A DNA stretch of 36,621 nucleotides from Candidatus Roizmanbacteria bacterium RIFCSPHIGHO2_02_FULL_37_13b (GCA_001789395.1 MFZK01000010.1:1-36621); one strand, 5' to 3'. Positions 8,331 through 17,217 are shown, counted from the stretch's first letter. Program-made: numbers and translations. The notes: generated by a model not told the origin, from the sequence alone.

Positions 8331-9776
8331 ATGATATATCTATTTCTAGATAAGAATACTGTTAAATTGCTTAGTTTGTCTAAGGCGTTGTTAGGTCAAT
8401 TTAACAGTGTTTATTTTCAAAAGAATCATGAGAACGATCTATGGCAGACCGGTAAGGTTATTAATGTTGATTTAATTGCTTCTGCGGTTAAAGAAGCATT
8501 AACGCTATCTCGTCCACAAGCGGTGACCGAAAAAGAGGTGTGTCTTATATTGCCGCAGAGTACCTTTGAGTTTAAAGTATATGACATACCTATTGATATT
8601 TCTGAGTCGGCCATACTTCCCTTTATCCGTGATAAAGCCAGAGCCGATCTTCAAATGAGCTTATCAGATCTAATGTATGATTACTTGTTAATCAAGCAAA
8701 ATGGTCATGCAAAGGTGCTTTTTTTCGCTTTAAGTAAATCCGTATATAACAGTTATCTTCAGGCGCTGCAACTTTTGGGATTGCAGATAGCAAATGTCGT
8801 TCCTGAAACACTTGCCTATTTTAAACTTTTTGAAAAGACATTAAGGGCAGAAAAAAAAGAAAATATCCTTTATGTATTTTATAAAGAGCATGAATCATTC
8901 AGTTACTTATATAATTCTTTTGGTCTGCTTTATTCGACTAAATATCCAGTAAAAAAGGAGGGATTCGAGTTGGCTTTAAAAAACGTAATCGAAAAATTAA
9001 AAAAAGAAAATGTTAGTTTAAATAGAATAATTCTTTCGGGAGCGGGATCAGAGAAATTTCGCCAGGATTTATTTACTAAAGAAATAGGCGTTTGGACTAA
9101 CCCCTTAAAAAAAATTATTCTGAATTTTTATCAGGAATATCTGAAATTAATCATAATAAGTCCTTCTGAACCGTTTCCATTTTTAGATTATGACGTGTGT
9201 CTTGGAGCATTTATTTTTAGCAAAGAGAATACTCAATTTCGTTTAAATCAACCACAAGGAGATAAATCAAGTAGTCCAAAAATGAAATTAAAATTACCAA
9301 ACATTGGTTTAAAACTTCGTGATATTTCAATTTTTGTGTTTTCTTTTATTCTTACTTTTTTAGCAATTTATCTGATCCCAAAATTAAACATAAATTTACC
9401 ATTGCAACAATCAAAACAGATTGTACCCGTAAAGATAATCCCTACTTCTACGATTAAACCGCTTCCAACGCCAATGGTTGACAAAAAAACTTTAAAAATT
9501 AAGATTCTGAATGGATCTGGCGTCAAAGGACTGGCTGCAGTTGCGAAGAAAACATTGCAGGAAAAAGAATATGTCGAAATATTAACGGGAAACGCCGATA
9601 GTTTTGATATGGATAAAACCTCAGTCCAAGTTAAAGAAGATAAAAAAGCAATTCTCAATCTATTTTTAACCGATATCAACAGTTTGTTGAAGCTTGATAA
9701 ATCACAAATTAGTACACTAGAGAGTAGTCAATCTGCTGATATAATTCTGATCTTAGGAAAAGATTTCGAGAAGTAA
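8331..9776 (+). CDS. PilM-like actin fold, membrane helix and LytR_C domain fusion
   Basis: 481 residues from ATG 8331. The frame stays open upstream to 8172, but the -10 box sits inside that extension, so it is not coding. Residues 1-300 follow the layout of PilM, the actin-like type IV pilus protein: '[15 protein letters not shown]' at the start, '[16 protein letters not shown]', '[20 protein letters not shown]', and '[20 protein letters not shown]' with '[10 protein letters not shown]'. The ATP-binding Asp/Gly residues look eroded. A membrane helix at 331-350 and a Pro/Thr linker lead to a LytR C-terminal domain at about 386-481 ('[20 protein letters not shown]'). The LytR_C call is strong and the PilM call moderate. 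Confidence 0.82.
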   Translation: MIYLFLDKNTVKLLSLSKALLGQFNSVYFQKNHENDLWQTGKVINVDLIASAVKEALTLSRPQAVTEKEVCLILPQSTFEFKVYDIPIDISESAILPFIRDKARADLQMSLSDLMYDYLLIKQNGHAKVLFFALSKSVYNSYLQALQLLGLQIANVVPETLAYFKLFEKTLRAEKKENILYVFYKEHESFSYLYNSFGLLYSTKYPVKKEGFELALKNVIEKLKKENVSLNRIILSGAGSEKFRQDLFTKEIGVWTNPLKKIILNFYQEYLKLIIISPSEPFPFLDYDVCLGAFIFSKENTQFRLNQPQGDKSSSPKMKLKLPNIGLKLRDISIFVFSFILTFLAIYLIPKLNINLPLQQSKQIVPVKIIPTSTIKPLPTPMVDKKTLKIKILNGSGVKGLAAVAKKTLQEKEYVEILTGNADSFDMDKTSVQVKEDKKAILNLFLTDINSLLKLDKSQISTLESSQSADIILILGKDFEK

Positions 9777-9786
9777 GAACCTCAAT

Positions 9787-10800
9787 ATGGAAAAAAAAGA
9801 TCAACTGATAAAGCGACTTGATTCTATTTTGAATAAATTCAATCTTATAAAGAAAAAAGAAGAACTAAACTCGCTTGAAAAATTGACATATGAGCAAAAT
9901 TTTTGGGTTGATCATCAGAATTCAGCATCTATTCTGAAACAGATTTCGACAATAAAAAAACAAATCGACGATCTTGAATTTATGCAATTGCTTCTTATGG
10001 ATAGCAAATTTGATGATCTGGAAAAGATGATTGAGGGCTATGAAATTAGTATGTTTTTAAGTGGAAAGTATGATATTGGTCCCGCTATATTAGCAATTCA
10101 TGCGGGACAAGGAGGAACTGAGGCGATGGATTGGACAAGCATGCTTTATCGCATGTACACACGTTATTTTGAAAAAGTTAACTTTAAATATTCGATTGTG
10201 GATAAAGTCTTAGGAGAGGAAGCGGGTATAAAAAGTGTGACGATGAATGTCGAGGGTGATTTTGCCTACGGATATTTGAAATGTGAGTCAGGAGTTCATC
10301 GGCTGGTAAGACAATCTCCTTTTAATGCTAATAATTTAAGACAAACTTCTTTTGCTTTAGTCGAAGTATTGCCCGTTCTTCAAGAGCATGATATAGCTAT
10401 AAAGGAAGATGAGATAGAATGGCAATTTTTTAGATCTGGTGGTAAAGGTGGGCAAAATGTTAATAAAGTATCGACTGCAGTCAGGCTTAAACACAAACCA
10501 ACAGCAATTGTCGTATCTTGTCAGCAGGAAAGACGACAAGAACAGAATCGAGAGACCGCCTTGAAGATTTTACGGGGTAAGCTTTGGGCATTGGAAGAAG
10601 AGAAAAGAAGCAAGCAGATCGACTCTTTGAAAACTGCCAAGATGGCCTCTTGGGGGATGCAGATTCGTTCCTATGTATTACATCCGTATAAATTGGTTAA
10701 AGATCTCCGTACCGGACATGAAGAGACAAATGCTGAAGGAGTTTTGGATGGAGGAATAGCTAAGTTCATCGAAGCATATTTGAAACATAGTAACAAATAG
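9787..10800 (+). CDS. prfB: Peptide chain release factor 2
   Basis: 337 residues, slightly short against ~365. RF2 recognises UAA and UGA stop codons; the recognition tripeptide is 'SPF' (177-179, in '[13 protein letters not shown]') and the catalytic GGQ is at 221-223 ('[13 protein letters not shown]'). '[16 protein letters not shown]' is the family's second hallmark. The N-terminal helical domain reads straight through from ATG 9787 with no internal TGA, so the programmed +1 frameshift found in many prfB genes is absent. RF2 implies that UGA is used as a stop, which agrees with TGA stops across the window. It lies 10 bases after the PilM-like gene. Confidence 0.96.
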   Translation: MEKKDQLIKRLDSILNKFNLIKKKEELNSLEKLTYEQNFWVDHQNSASILKQISTIKKQIDDLEFMQLLLMDSKFDDLEKMIEGYEISMFLSGKYDIGPAILAIHAGQGGTEAMDWTSMLYRMYTRYFEKVNFKYSIVDKVLGEEAGIKSVTMNVEGDFAYGYLKCESGVHRLVRQSPFNANNLRQTSFALVEVLPVLQEHDIAIKEDEIEWQFFRSGGKGGQNVNKVSTAVRLKHKPTAIVVSCQQERRQEQNRETALKILRGKLWALEEEKRSKQIDSLKTAKMASWGMQIRSYVLHPYKLVKDLRTGHEETNAEGVLDGGIAKFIEAYLKHSNK

Positions 10801-10877
10801 GAATATATTCTATGGGTTTTTCTGCTCTTGACTAAATGAGTATTTAGTGTTAAATTATTGAGAAATTAAATATAAGT

Positions 10878-10932
10878 TGAAAGTGGCCGATATAGTTTCA
10901 CTTTCATCCTGATTCCGACGATACCGTCGGAA
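10878..10932 (+). other. Two tandem hairpins before the second LytR_C gene
   Basis: First stem TGAAAGTG (10878-10885) pairs with CACTTTCA (10899-10906), loop 13. Second stem TTCCGACG (10913-10920) pairs perfectly with CGTCGGAA (10925-10932), loop ATAC. Neither is followed by a T-run, so this is not a classical terminator. The second ends exactly at the AGAAGGA ribosome-binding site of the gene starting at 10951, so it could affect translation or mark an mRNA processing point. Confidence 0.5.
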
Positions 10933-10950
10933 GAAGGATCTTGAATAAAT

Positions 10951-11541
10951 ATGGAAAACAGATCTTTATTATCTTCTAAGCGTAAGCCGATACTATTATT
11001 AATAGTACTTATTTTAATTCTAGGGGGAGGTTTTTTTATTTTTAGAAATTTTACTAATAAATCTAAGATTGAAGAAGCGCAAATCACTCCAACCGAAAGT
11101 TTTTCTATTGACGAAACTGTCGTGGAGGAAGTATCTGAACCAACTCTTGAGCCATCTAGTGAGCCAACTTCTTCATTAACTAAAGTAACGCCAACAAAAG
11201 CAAGCGTGACTAAAGTTCCAAGTCCTACCCAAAAAATCTCTGTCACCAAAGCCCAAGGGGTATTGACGATTTCCGTCTTAAATGGAAGCGGAATAAAAGG
11301 AGAAGCATCAAAAGCAGCTGATCTATTGCGCGGTAAAGGCTTTGACATTGGGTCTGTCGGAAATGCAGATAATTACGATTATGAAGAAACGATTGTTAAA
11401 TTGAAAAAAGACAAGATGGATTCCAAACAATCGATAATTGATGCTTTAAAAGGTACTTATGTTGTAAGTAGTACTGTAGCTGAGCTAGACGCGGGAGCAT
11501 CTTCTGATGGTGAGGTGATTATCGGTAAAAAGACGATATAA
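10951..11541 (+). CDS. Membrane-anchored LytR_C domain protein
   Basis: 196 residues from ATG 10951, with AGAAGGA 12 bases upstream, one of the few clear Shine-Dalgarno sites here. A short basic N-terminus, a membrane helix at about 14-33 (LLLIVLILILGGGFFIF), a Ser/Thr/Pro/Glu-rich linker of ~70 residues, and a LytR C-terminal domain at about 105-196 ('TISVLNGSGIKGEASKAADL', 'NADNYDYEETIVKLKKD'). It has no LytR-CpsA-Psr catalytic domain. Its domain is clearly related to the C-terminus of the PilM-like fusion, with prfB lying between the two genes. The role of stand-alone LytR_C domains is unknown. Confidence 0.88.
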   Translation: MENRSLLSSKRKPILLLIVLILILGGGFFIFRNFTNKSKIEEAQITPTESFSIDETVVEEVSEPTLEPSSEPTSSLTKVTPTKASVTKVPSPTQKISVTKAQGVLTISVLNGSGIKGEASKAADLLRGKGFDIGSVGNADNYDYEETIVKLKKDKMDSKQSIIDALKGTYVVSSTVAELDAGASSDGEVIIGKKTI

Positions 11542-11643
11542 ACAGCTCTTACAGCAGTTTGAATCAGTATTCGATTGTCCTTTAAACTCCTTTTTTTTAA
11601 TCCTAAATAAGGTAAAATTAATGATTGATAATTTATTGTCCTT

Positions 11644-12597
11644 ATGTTTGACAGCGAAACTTTTATAAAAGATAGCATTACCCAACTTAAAGACAAAATA
11701 AAAGGCAAGGCGATAATGGGAGTATCCGGTGGAGTTGATTCGACGACGGCTGCCATTCTTGTGAATCAAGCAATCGGTGATAATCTTTTTTGCGTTTTAG
11801 TTGATACAGGTTTTCTTCGTAAAGGCGAGGTAGAGAAGAATCACCAGATGTTTAAAAAAATTGGCCTAAATGTTTTATCAGTTGATGCCAAAGAACGTTT
11901 TTATAAAAAGCTTGAAAAAATTATCGATCCCGAGGAAAAAAGAAAAATCATTGGTGAACTTTTTATAAGGGTATTTGAAGAGATCGCAAAAGAGAAAAAA
12001 GCTAAATATTTTATTCAAGGGACAATTGCTCCGGATTGGATTGAATCAGGTGGAGGGCTTCGTGATACTATAAAATCACATCATAACGTCGGTGGATTGC
12101 CTAAAGATATCAATTTTGAAATTGTTGAACCACTCCGCGATATCTATAAAGATGAAGTTCGGCAAGTCGGTAAGACTTTGGGATTGCCCGAGGAGATTCA
12201 TCAAAAACAGCCTTTTCCGGGACCGGGGCTAGCAGTAAGGATCTTGGGTGAAGCGACGGTAAGGAGGGCAGAAGTCGTTAGAGAGGCCTGTCATATCGTT
12301 GAAACGGAAATTGAAGAAGCGGTCAAAAAAAAGGAACTTGAGAAGCCATGGCAGTATTTTGCAGTATTGCTTCCCTTAAAGGCAGTTGGAGTCCATGGCG
12401 ATCTACGGGCTTATAAGAACATTGTAGTAGTTCGTGCTGTGACAAGTATTGATGGCATGAGTGCATCATATTCCAAAATTCCTGATACCGTTCTGGAACG
12501 AATATCAATTCAAATAACTAATAAATTAAAAAATCATGTTGCCCGGGTTTTGTATGATATAACCAATAAACCGCCGGGCACGATAGAGTATGAATAA
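11644..12597 (+). CDS. guaA: GMP synthase, ATP pyrophosphatase subunit (separate chain)
   Basis: 317 residues. Converts XMP to GMP using ATP and ammonia from the glutaminase subunit. The PP-loop 'SGGVDST' is at 28-34. 'QGTIAPDWIESGGG', 'SHHNVGGLPKDINFEIVEPL' and 'KQPFPGPGLAVRILGE' are GuaA signatures, and 'ISIQITNKLKNHVARVLYDI' with the terminal 'KPPGTIEYE' is the dimerisation domain. The glutaminase half is not fused: it follows as its own gene overlapping by eight bases. Separate subunits are the usual archaeal arrangement. Promoter candidates are GATAAT at 11627-11632 and TAAAAT at 11613-11618. Confidence 0.94.
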   Translation: MFDSETFIKDSITQLKDKIKGKAIMGVSGGVDSTTAAILVNQAIGDNLFCVLVDTGFLRKGEVEKNHQMFKKIGLNVLSVDAKERFYKKLEKIIDPEEKRKIIGELFIRVFEEIAKEKKAKYFIQGTIAPDWIESGGGLRDTIKSHHNVGGLPKDINFEIVEPLRDIYKDEVRQVGKTLGLPEEIHQKQPFPGPGLAVRILGEATVRRAEVVREACHIVETEIEEAVKKKELEKPWQYFAVLLPLKAVGVHGDLRAYKNIVVVRAVTSIDGMSASYSKIPDTVLERISIQITNKLKNHVARVLYDITNKPPGTIEYE

Positions 12598-13156
12598 AAA
12601 AAAGGTCTATGTGGTTGACAATGGAGGTCAATGGACTCATCGAATTTGGCGGGTGCTTCGCGAACTTGATTGTGAGACCAAAATAATTCTAAATACAACC
12701 TCACTTTCAGAAATTGATGCCCAGGGTTTGATATTAAGTGGCGGTGCTGCCAGAATCGAATGGGAATCAATAAAATTAGGACAATGTACTGATTACCTTG
12801 ACAATTTCAAAGGTCCGATAATGGGTGTTTGTCTGGGCCACCAGATCATGGCGGTGCATTTTGGTGGGAAGGCCGGACCCGCTTCAGTTGCCGAGTATGG
12901 ATTGGCAACGCTTGAGGTTTTAGAAGAAGATACGTTATTTAAAGGGTTACCAAAAAGTTTTGATGTTTGGCAGTCGCATAACGATGAAGTTAAAGAAGCC
13001 CCGGGTTTTGAAATTTTGGCGCGATCTGAAAAGTGTCCGATCCAAGCAATGCGTCATAAAACCAAACCTCTTTTTGGTGTCCAATTTCATCCCGAAGTCA
13101 CAAATACAGAATACGGAGAACAAATCTATGCTAATTTTCTTTCGACAATATCCTAA
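12590..13156 (+). CDS. guaA: GMP synthase, glutamine amidotransferase subunit (separate chain)
   Basis: 188 residues, a class I glutamine amidotransferase. Nucleophile Cys81 lies in 'MGVCLGHQIMAVHFGG', with His167 and Glu169 in 'VQFHPEV' completing the triad. 'VVDNGGQWTHRIWRVLRELD' and 'VWQSHNDEV' match the GuaA glutaminase type. It supplies ammonia to the preceding ATP-PPase chain. In fused bacterial GuaA the glutaminase is N-terminal; here it is a separate gene and comes second. The 8-base overlap implies coupled translation. Confidence 0.93.
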   Translation: MNKKKVYVVDNGGQWTHRIWRVLRELDCETKIILNTTSLSEIDAQGLILSGGAARIEWESIKLGQCTDYLDNFKGPIMGVCLGHQIMAVHFGGKAGPASVAEYGLATLEVLEEDTLFKGLPKSFDVWQSHNDEVKEAPGFEILARSEKCPIQAMRHKTKPLFGVQFHPEVTNTEYGEQIYANFLSTIS

Positions 13157-13161
13157 AAGTT

Positions 13162-13419
13162 TTATTCAAATTCTTTTAAGAATTTAGCAAGTGGTTGATG
13201 AAATTTGCTGTGATAGGTGTATATCAAAGCGATAAAAGACAGGAACGTTAACACTAAGACTATTATTTGTGCCGGATAATTATCTCTCAAAAACATCTCG
13301 TAAATAATATTTGCAGATATATTAATTAGAAGACCGATAACTAGAGCAAGAATGAAAATGACATACCCATGAGTATTATCCTCAGATCTATAATTTTTAT
13401 TTTTTATCTGAATTGCCAT
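13162..13419 (-). CDS. Small two-helix membrane protein, unknown
   Basis: 85 residues with hydrophobic helices at about 19-40 (YVIFILALVIGLLINIS) and 49-68 (AQIIVLVLTFLSFIALIYTY). The ends are charged and the C-terminus is basic and amphipathic ('SKFHQPLAKFLKEFE'). No catalytic motif is seen. It converges on the GMP synthase glutaminase gene with five bases between stops. Function unknown. Confidence 0.7.
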   Translation of the reverse strand: MAIQIKNKNYRSEDNTHGYVIFILALVIGLLINISANIIYEMFLRDNYPAQIIVLVLTFLSFIALIYTYHSKFHQPLAKFLKEFE

Positions 13420-13456
13420 ATATAAAAATTATAACAAAAAATTATTATCTAACTCT

Positions 13457-13603
13457 TCATACAGCTTTCATCCATTTATGGGTATAGATCTCAGGCTTTT
13501 CTGTCTCAATTGCCTCCAATATTTTTTTAGCAACATGTATGGCGGTATCAGCGGGTGGAAGACTGCTATCACTGTCGGTAGGATATTCTTTTCGTTCCCC
13601 CAT
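13457..13603 (-). CDS. Possible 48-residue protein
   Basis: A short ORF from ATG 13603 starts MGERKEYPTDSDSSLPPADT and ends with an amphipathic helix-like stretch containing 'IHVAKKILEAIETEKPEIY'. Composition and codon use look coding, but there is no known domain. Its upstream DNA is AT-rich with several possible -10 boxes. It fills most of the gap between the small membrane protein and the pilin-like gene. Confidence 0.4.
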   Translation of the reverse strand: MGERKEYPTDSDSSLPPADTAIHVAKKILEAIETEKPEIYTHKWMKAV

Positions 13604-13637
13604 TATATTTTATTAGAGTAACCTTTTGCATAGCGAT

Positions 13638-13663
13638 TAGAGTTACAATGAGATTTAACTCTA
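13638..13663. repeat. 8-bp inverted repeat in an intergenic region
   Basis: TAGAGTTA (13638-13645) and TAACTCTA (13656-13663) form a perfect 8-bp dyad with a 10-base spacer. It lies between the divergent 48-residue ORF and the pilin-like gene. It may be a regulator-binding site or an RNA hairpin; no T-run follows. Confidence 0.4.
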
Positions 13664-13785
13664 TGAGTTGATGAAAGCGGTCGATATTTAATTTTTCAAC
13701 CATTAGACAAAAAAAAATATACACCGGACTTGACAAAAAATCATAAAAAGAATTAAACTTATTTTATAAGATAATCAAGACTCTT

Positions 13786-14538
13786 ATGGGTAAGATTTCG
13801 TTAGGTTTAAGACACATAGAACTTATAATAGCAATAGCTATTATGGGGATCTTATTGGTTATAGGATTTGCTATTTTATTCTTAAATAAATCGACACGGA
13901 CTTATACTTCATATAAAACCCGGGCGAATGAATTTACAAATGATAATCAAAACGGAATTATCATCCAAAGATCTACTATTGCCAGATCAGCAATTGTAAT
14001 AGAAGATGAAGATGGTTCCTTTAGGGTTGCTATGTCCGGTTGGAATGGGGATGAAACATGCTGGATACCAATTCATCCACCAGGTGAAACTAACATCTTT
14101 TTACAAGAACTTGATCGAATGGAAAAATCTAAGACAATCGTTATTGAGGAGAATCTCAATGGTATAATTTCTGCTTTTCCCGCAACTTATTCTCAAGAGA
14201 GTAACGGGTTTATTGCACAAAATAAAACAATTATAGAAAATACCGGTATTCGAATACAAACGCCTGTAAGGACAACGAGTACAGCAGTGATTGCCAGAGA
14301 TAACAATCAACAAACATACCAATCTACTTCTGTCCAATTTGATCAATCTACAGACGGTTGGGTTGAACAATCAGAGAATTCGTTATCTTCATTAGTTGAG
14401 ACGGGACAATTATCTGAACCAATTTTATTTCAGTTTACAGCTGATGGAAAAGCGATGGTCGAGCAGGTAGGTTGGAATAAAGATAGTGCAGTTTGGGTAC
14501 CAACAAATATTATACAAACACCTCTAGAATTTAGATAA
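13786..14538 (+). CDS. Divergent type IV pilin-like protein with repeated motif
   Basis: 250 residues. The N-terminus 'SLGLRHIELIIAIAIMGILL' fits a class III (prepilin) signal: Gly7, then Leu+1 and Glu+5 (Glu12), followed by a ~20-residue hydrophobic helix. The usual F-T-L before I-E is replaced by L-R-H. The exported part carries two related segments: 'SFRVAMSGWNGDETCWIPIH' at about 79-98 and 'AMVEQVGWNKDSAVWVPTN' near residues 224-242. TTGACA lies at 13730-13735 and GATAAT at 13770-13775. It could be a pseudopilin or an exported protein with a chance resemblance; no other pilus gene is in the window apart from the PilM-like fusion. Confidence 0.72.
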   Translation: MGKISLGLRHIELIIAIAIMGILLVIGFAILFLNKSTRTYTSYKTRANEFTNDNQNGIIIQRSTIARSAIVIEDEDGSFRVAMSGWNGDETCWIPIHPPGETNIFLQELDRMEKSKTIVIEENLNGIISAFPATYSQESNGFIAQNKTIIENTGIRIQTPVRTTSTAVIARDNNQQTYQSTSVQFDQSTDGWVEQSENSLSSLVETGQLSEPILFQFTADGKAMVEQVGWNKDSAVWVPTNIIQTPLEFR

Positions 14539-14556
14539 GACGCGGTTTGTCTAATA

Positions 14557-14721
14557 TTAATCTGAGAAGAGTAATAATTTTTTGTATTCAGATTTTTTGA
14601 TTGTTTTTTTATCCTTAGTCTTTTTACCTAGCTTTTGATTAATGCCGTCGTAGAATTCGAACTTCTTATGTCTATTTGGTTTAATGTGAAAACAAATAGC
14701 TTGGGATAATTTATAGCCCAT
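14557..14721 (-). CDS. Possible 54-residue basic protein
   Basis: A short ORF from ATG 14721 begins MGYKLSQAICFHIKPNRHKK and contains a Lys-rich segment 'KLGKKTKDKKTIKKSEYKKL'. The high positive charge suggests nucleic-acid binding, but no domain is recognised. It is divergent from the CNNM-type gene; TACAAT at 14745-14750 on the minus strand could be its -10. Confidence 0.45.
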   Translation of the reverse strand: MGYKLSQAICFHIKPNRHKKFEFYDGINQKLGKKTKDKKTIKKSEYKKLLLFSD

Positions 14722-14738
14722 TTTGTTAAGAAAGACTG

Positions 14739-14744
14739 TAAAAT
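14739..14744 (+). promoter_or_regulatory. -10 box of the CNNM/CorC-like gene
   Basis: TAAAAT directly preceded by TG lies nine bases upstream of ATG 14754. It abuts a minus-strand TACAAT (14745-14750), so the two divergent promoters are back to back. Confidence 0.5.
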
Positions 14745-14753
14745 ATTGTACAA

Positions 14754-16055
14754 ATGGAATTTATTGTTATTTTAATACTCATAATCTTTAATGGTATTTT
14801 CTCAATGGCTGAAATAGCTATCATATCTTCACGAAAAAGCAAATTAAAGCAAATGATTAAAGAAGGTAATAAAAATGCAGAGGCCGCATATCTCTTATCA
14901 GAACAACCTAGCTACTTTTTTTCAACAGTACAAATAGGAATTACCGCCATAGGAATAATTACCGGCGCTATTGGAAATGGGCAGGTAGTAGCTAAACTCT
15001 CACTCTTATTACAACCGCTTCCCTTTATTGGGGTATTTCATTATGAAATCGCTCTTTTATCAGTAATAGTAGTTATAACCTATTTAATATTGATTATAGG
15101 TGAGTTGGTACCGAAACGAATTGCTGTCAATAATCCGGAAAAAATTGCGTCATTACTTGCTCCGCTTATGAGTACGCTGATGCAAATTTCGCTGCCTCTG
15201 GTGAAATTATTAAGTAAATCTACAGAAATAGTTTTTAAGTTATTACACATTGGGCCCAGGAATGAACCACCGATAACAGAGGACGAGATCCGGGCTCTTA
15301 TTCGACAAGGCACTGATATGGGAATATTTAATAGAACTGAGAAGCAGTTAGTTGAACGAGCTCTTCAGTTGGATGACCTTAAGGTATCGGCTTTGATGAT
15401 ACCGAGAAACAAAATTAAGTTTTTTGACATGACTAATATATCTCATAATCCTCGAAAATATCTTAAGAATTATCGTTATTCGCGAGTTATATTTGCGCGT
15501 GGTGTTATTGATAAAATTGAGGGGATTGTTCAAATTAAAGACCTGCTTCAGTCTTATTTAGATGACAATGATTTTGACATTAAAAAAATATTAACTAAAC
15601 CGTTGGTTGTCCCCGAGCATACCAGAGCCCTCAAACTTTTAGAGCTGTTTCGTCATTCTCCGACACATATTGCAATTGTTTTAGATGAATTTGGAAATGT
15701 GCAAGGATTAATTACTCTTAATGACATTTTTGAGTCACTTGTCGGTGATATTAAGACTCAAAGTTCATATGATGATACAAGCGTTGTTAAGAATAATGAT
15801 GGGTCGCTATATCTAAATGGAATGCTTCCTATTGGGGAAGTAAAAAAACTATTGAGTATTGATATTCTTCCGAAAGAAGGAACGGGTTTATACCATACAT
15901 TAGGAGGATTTGTTATTACTTATCTTGATAAGATACCCCGAAAAGGTACAAAATTTAGTTGGAAACACTTTGATTTTAAGATAATCGATATGGATGACAA
16001 TAGAGTAGATAAAGTACTTGTAAAAGAAAATAAAATAGAAAATTCATCAAAATAG
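14754..16055 (+). CDS. CNNM/CorC-type membrane protein (DUF21, CBS pair, CorC_HlyC)
   Basis: 433 residues. A DUF21/CNNM transmembrane domain spans about 1-180 ('GIFSMAEIAIISSRKSKLKQ', 'GITAIGIITGAIGNG', 'GELVPKRIAVNNPEKIA'). It is followed by 'TEDEIRALIRQGTDMGIFNR', a CBS pair at about 200-325 ('LMIPRNKIKF', 'VLDEFGNVQGLITLNDIFES') and a CorC_HlyC domain at about 345-425. Related proteins export Mg2+ or affect Mg/Co homeostasis; the older name hemolysin is not informative. It is a single gene with its own promoter. Confidence 0.93.
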   Translation: MEFIVILILIIFNGIFSMAEIAIISSRKSKLKQMIKEGNKNAEAAYLLSEQPSYFFSTVQIGITAIGIITGAIGNGQVVAKLSLLLQPLPFIGVFHYEIALLSVIVVITYLILIIGELVPKRIAVNNPEKIASLLAPLMSTLMQISLPLVKLLSKSTEIVFKLLHIGPRNEPPITEDEIRALIRQGTDMGIFNRTEKQLVERALQLDDLKVSALMIPRNKIKFFDMTNISHNPRKYLKNYRYSRVIFARGVIDKIEGIVQIKDLLQSYLDDNDFDIKKILTKPLVVPEHTRALKLLELFRHSPTHIAIVLDEFGNVQGLITLNDIFESLVGDIKTQSSYDDTSVVKNNDGSLYLNGMLPIGEVKKLLSIDILPKEGTGLYHTLGGFVITYLDKIPRKGTKFSWKHFDFKIIDMDDNRVDKVLVKENKIENSSK

Positions 16056-16088
16056 TTGAGATGTCGAAAAAAACTTACGTTAAAGGTA

Positions 16089-17207
16089 TCATGCAATTAA
16101 TTGTTTCTCTACATGAGTTAATAATTTTTTAATTCCAAAGTCGGTAGTCACGGAGATGTATTGTGGTGAATAGGGAGCATAGATATCGTTAATTTTTTTT
16201 AATAACGCCTCTCCATCACCTGAAAAGGCATCAATTTTATTGAAAACATAGGTTATCTTTTTGGTATGAACTCTAAGTTCTTTTAAGATTTTGTTGACGA
16301 CATGTATTTTTTGATCCATATCCGGGTCTTTAATATCAATTACGTGTAAAATAAGATCAGCATTGATCGACTCAAGCAGCGTTGATTTAAATGATTCAAT
16401 AAGCGTTGCCGGTAAATCTTTAATAAAGCCAATGGTATCACTGATGGTCACTTCTTTTTTTAACGTTTTAAGATATAGTTTGCCGGTTATACTATCTAAA
16501 GTCACGAATAGGGCATTTTCAACTGTTTTTTTTCGTTTTGTTAAGTAATTAAATAAAGAGGTTTTACCGGCGTTGGTATAGCCTACGATGGAAATACTTT
16601 GAATATTATTAGATTTTCTTCTATCAATTTGCAGCTGATGTTGATTTGATAATTTTATTAATTCGTCTTTTTTAATCTTTATTTGATTTCGCCAATGACG
16701 TTTCATAAGTTCAATATTAGTTTCGCCGAGTCCTTTTGTTCCAATACCACCTGATTGGCGGGAAAAATATGTCAGGCCAAGACCATAAATTCTTGGTCCC
16801 ATATGATACATCCGGGATAGTTCAATCTGCAGTTTAGCTTCTGCCGTGCGGGCATGTTTCTCAAAAATATTTAATATAAGATCTATCCGGTCCCAGACTT
16901 TAATCTTGGGATTATCCTTCCATAAATACTTAGTGAGGTTAAATAAAACAGTCGGATTAACAATAGCGTTAATAACGACAATGTCAATTTTTTGTTTTCC
17001 GACGATGTCTACCAACTCCGCTACTTTACCCGAACCTATAAAAGTAGCCTTATCGGGACGCGTTCGATGTTGGATAATGTCGACAATATCAATTCCATGA
17101 TATGTCGAGACGAGTGATTTTAATTCTTCAAGATTTCCGGCTGCGACATCTCTTTTTTGAAACGGGTTGATTACATCGACGATGACAACTCTATTTATTT
17201 TTGACAT
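16089..17207 (-). CDS. hflX: Ribosome-associated GTPase HflX
   Basis: 372 residues. The N-terminal HflX domain ('HRTRPDKATFIGSGKVAELV', 'VWDRIDLILNIFEKHARTAE', 'GPRIYGLGLTYFSRQSGGIG', 'GLGETNIE') is diagnostic. The GTPase has G1 'GYTNAGKTS' (209-217), G3 'DTIGF' (257-261) and G4 'NKID' (323-326). HflX splits stalled 70S ribosomes under stress. The gene converges on the CNNM-type gene and has TATAAT 10 bases before its ATG. Confidence 0.95.
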   Translation of the reverse strand: MSKINRVVIVDVINPFQKRDVAAGNLEELKSLVSTYHGIDIVDIIQHRTRPDKATFIGSGKVAELVDIVGKQKIDIVVINAIVNPTVLFNLTKYLWKDNPKIKVWDRIDLILNIFEKHARTAEAKLQIELSRMYHMGPRIYGLGLTYFSRQSGGIGTKGLGETNIELMKRHWRNQIKIKKDELIKLSNQHQLQIDRRKSNNIQSISIVGYTNAGKTSLFNYLTKRKKTVENALFVTLDSITGKLYLKTLKKEVTISDTIGFIKDLPATLIESFKSTLLESINADLILHVIDIKDPDMDQKIHVVNKILKELRVHTKKITYVFNKIDAFSGDGEALLKKINDIYAPYSPQYISVTTDFGIKKLLTHVEKQLIA

Positions 17208-17217
17208 TGGATAAAAA

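Noticed and set aside
9787-9900. Programmed +1 frameshift in prfB
   Set aside because: The reading frame is continuous from ATG with no in-frame TGA near codon 25.
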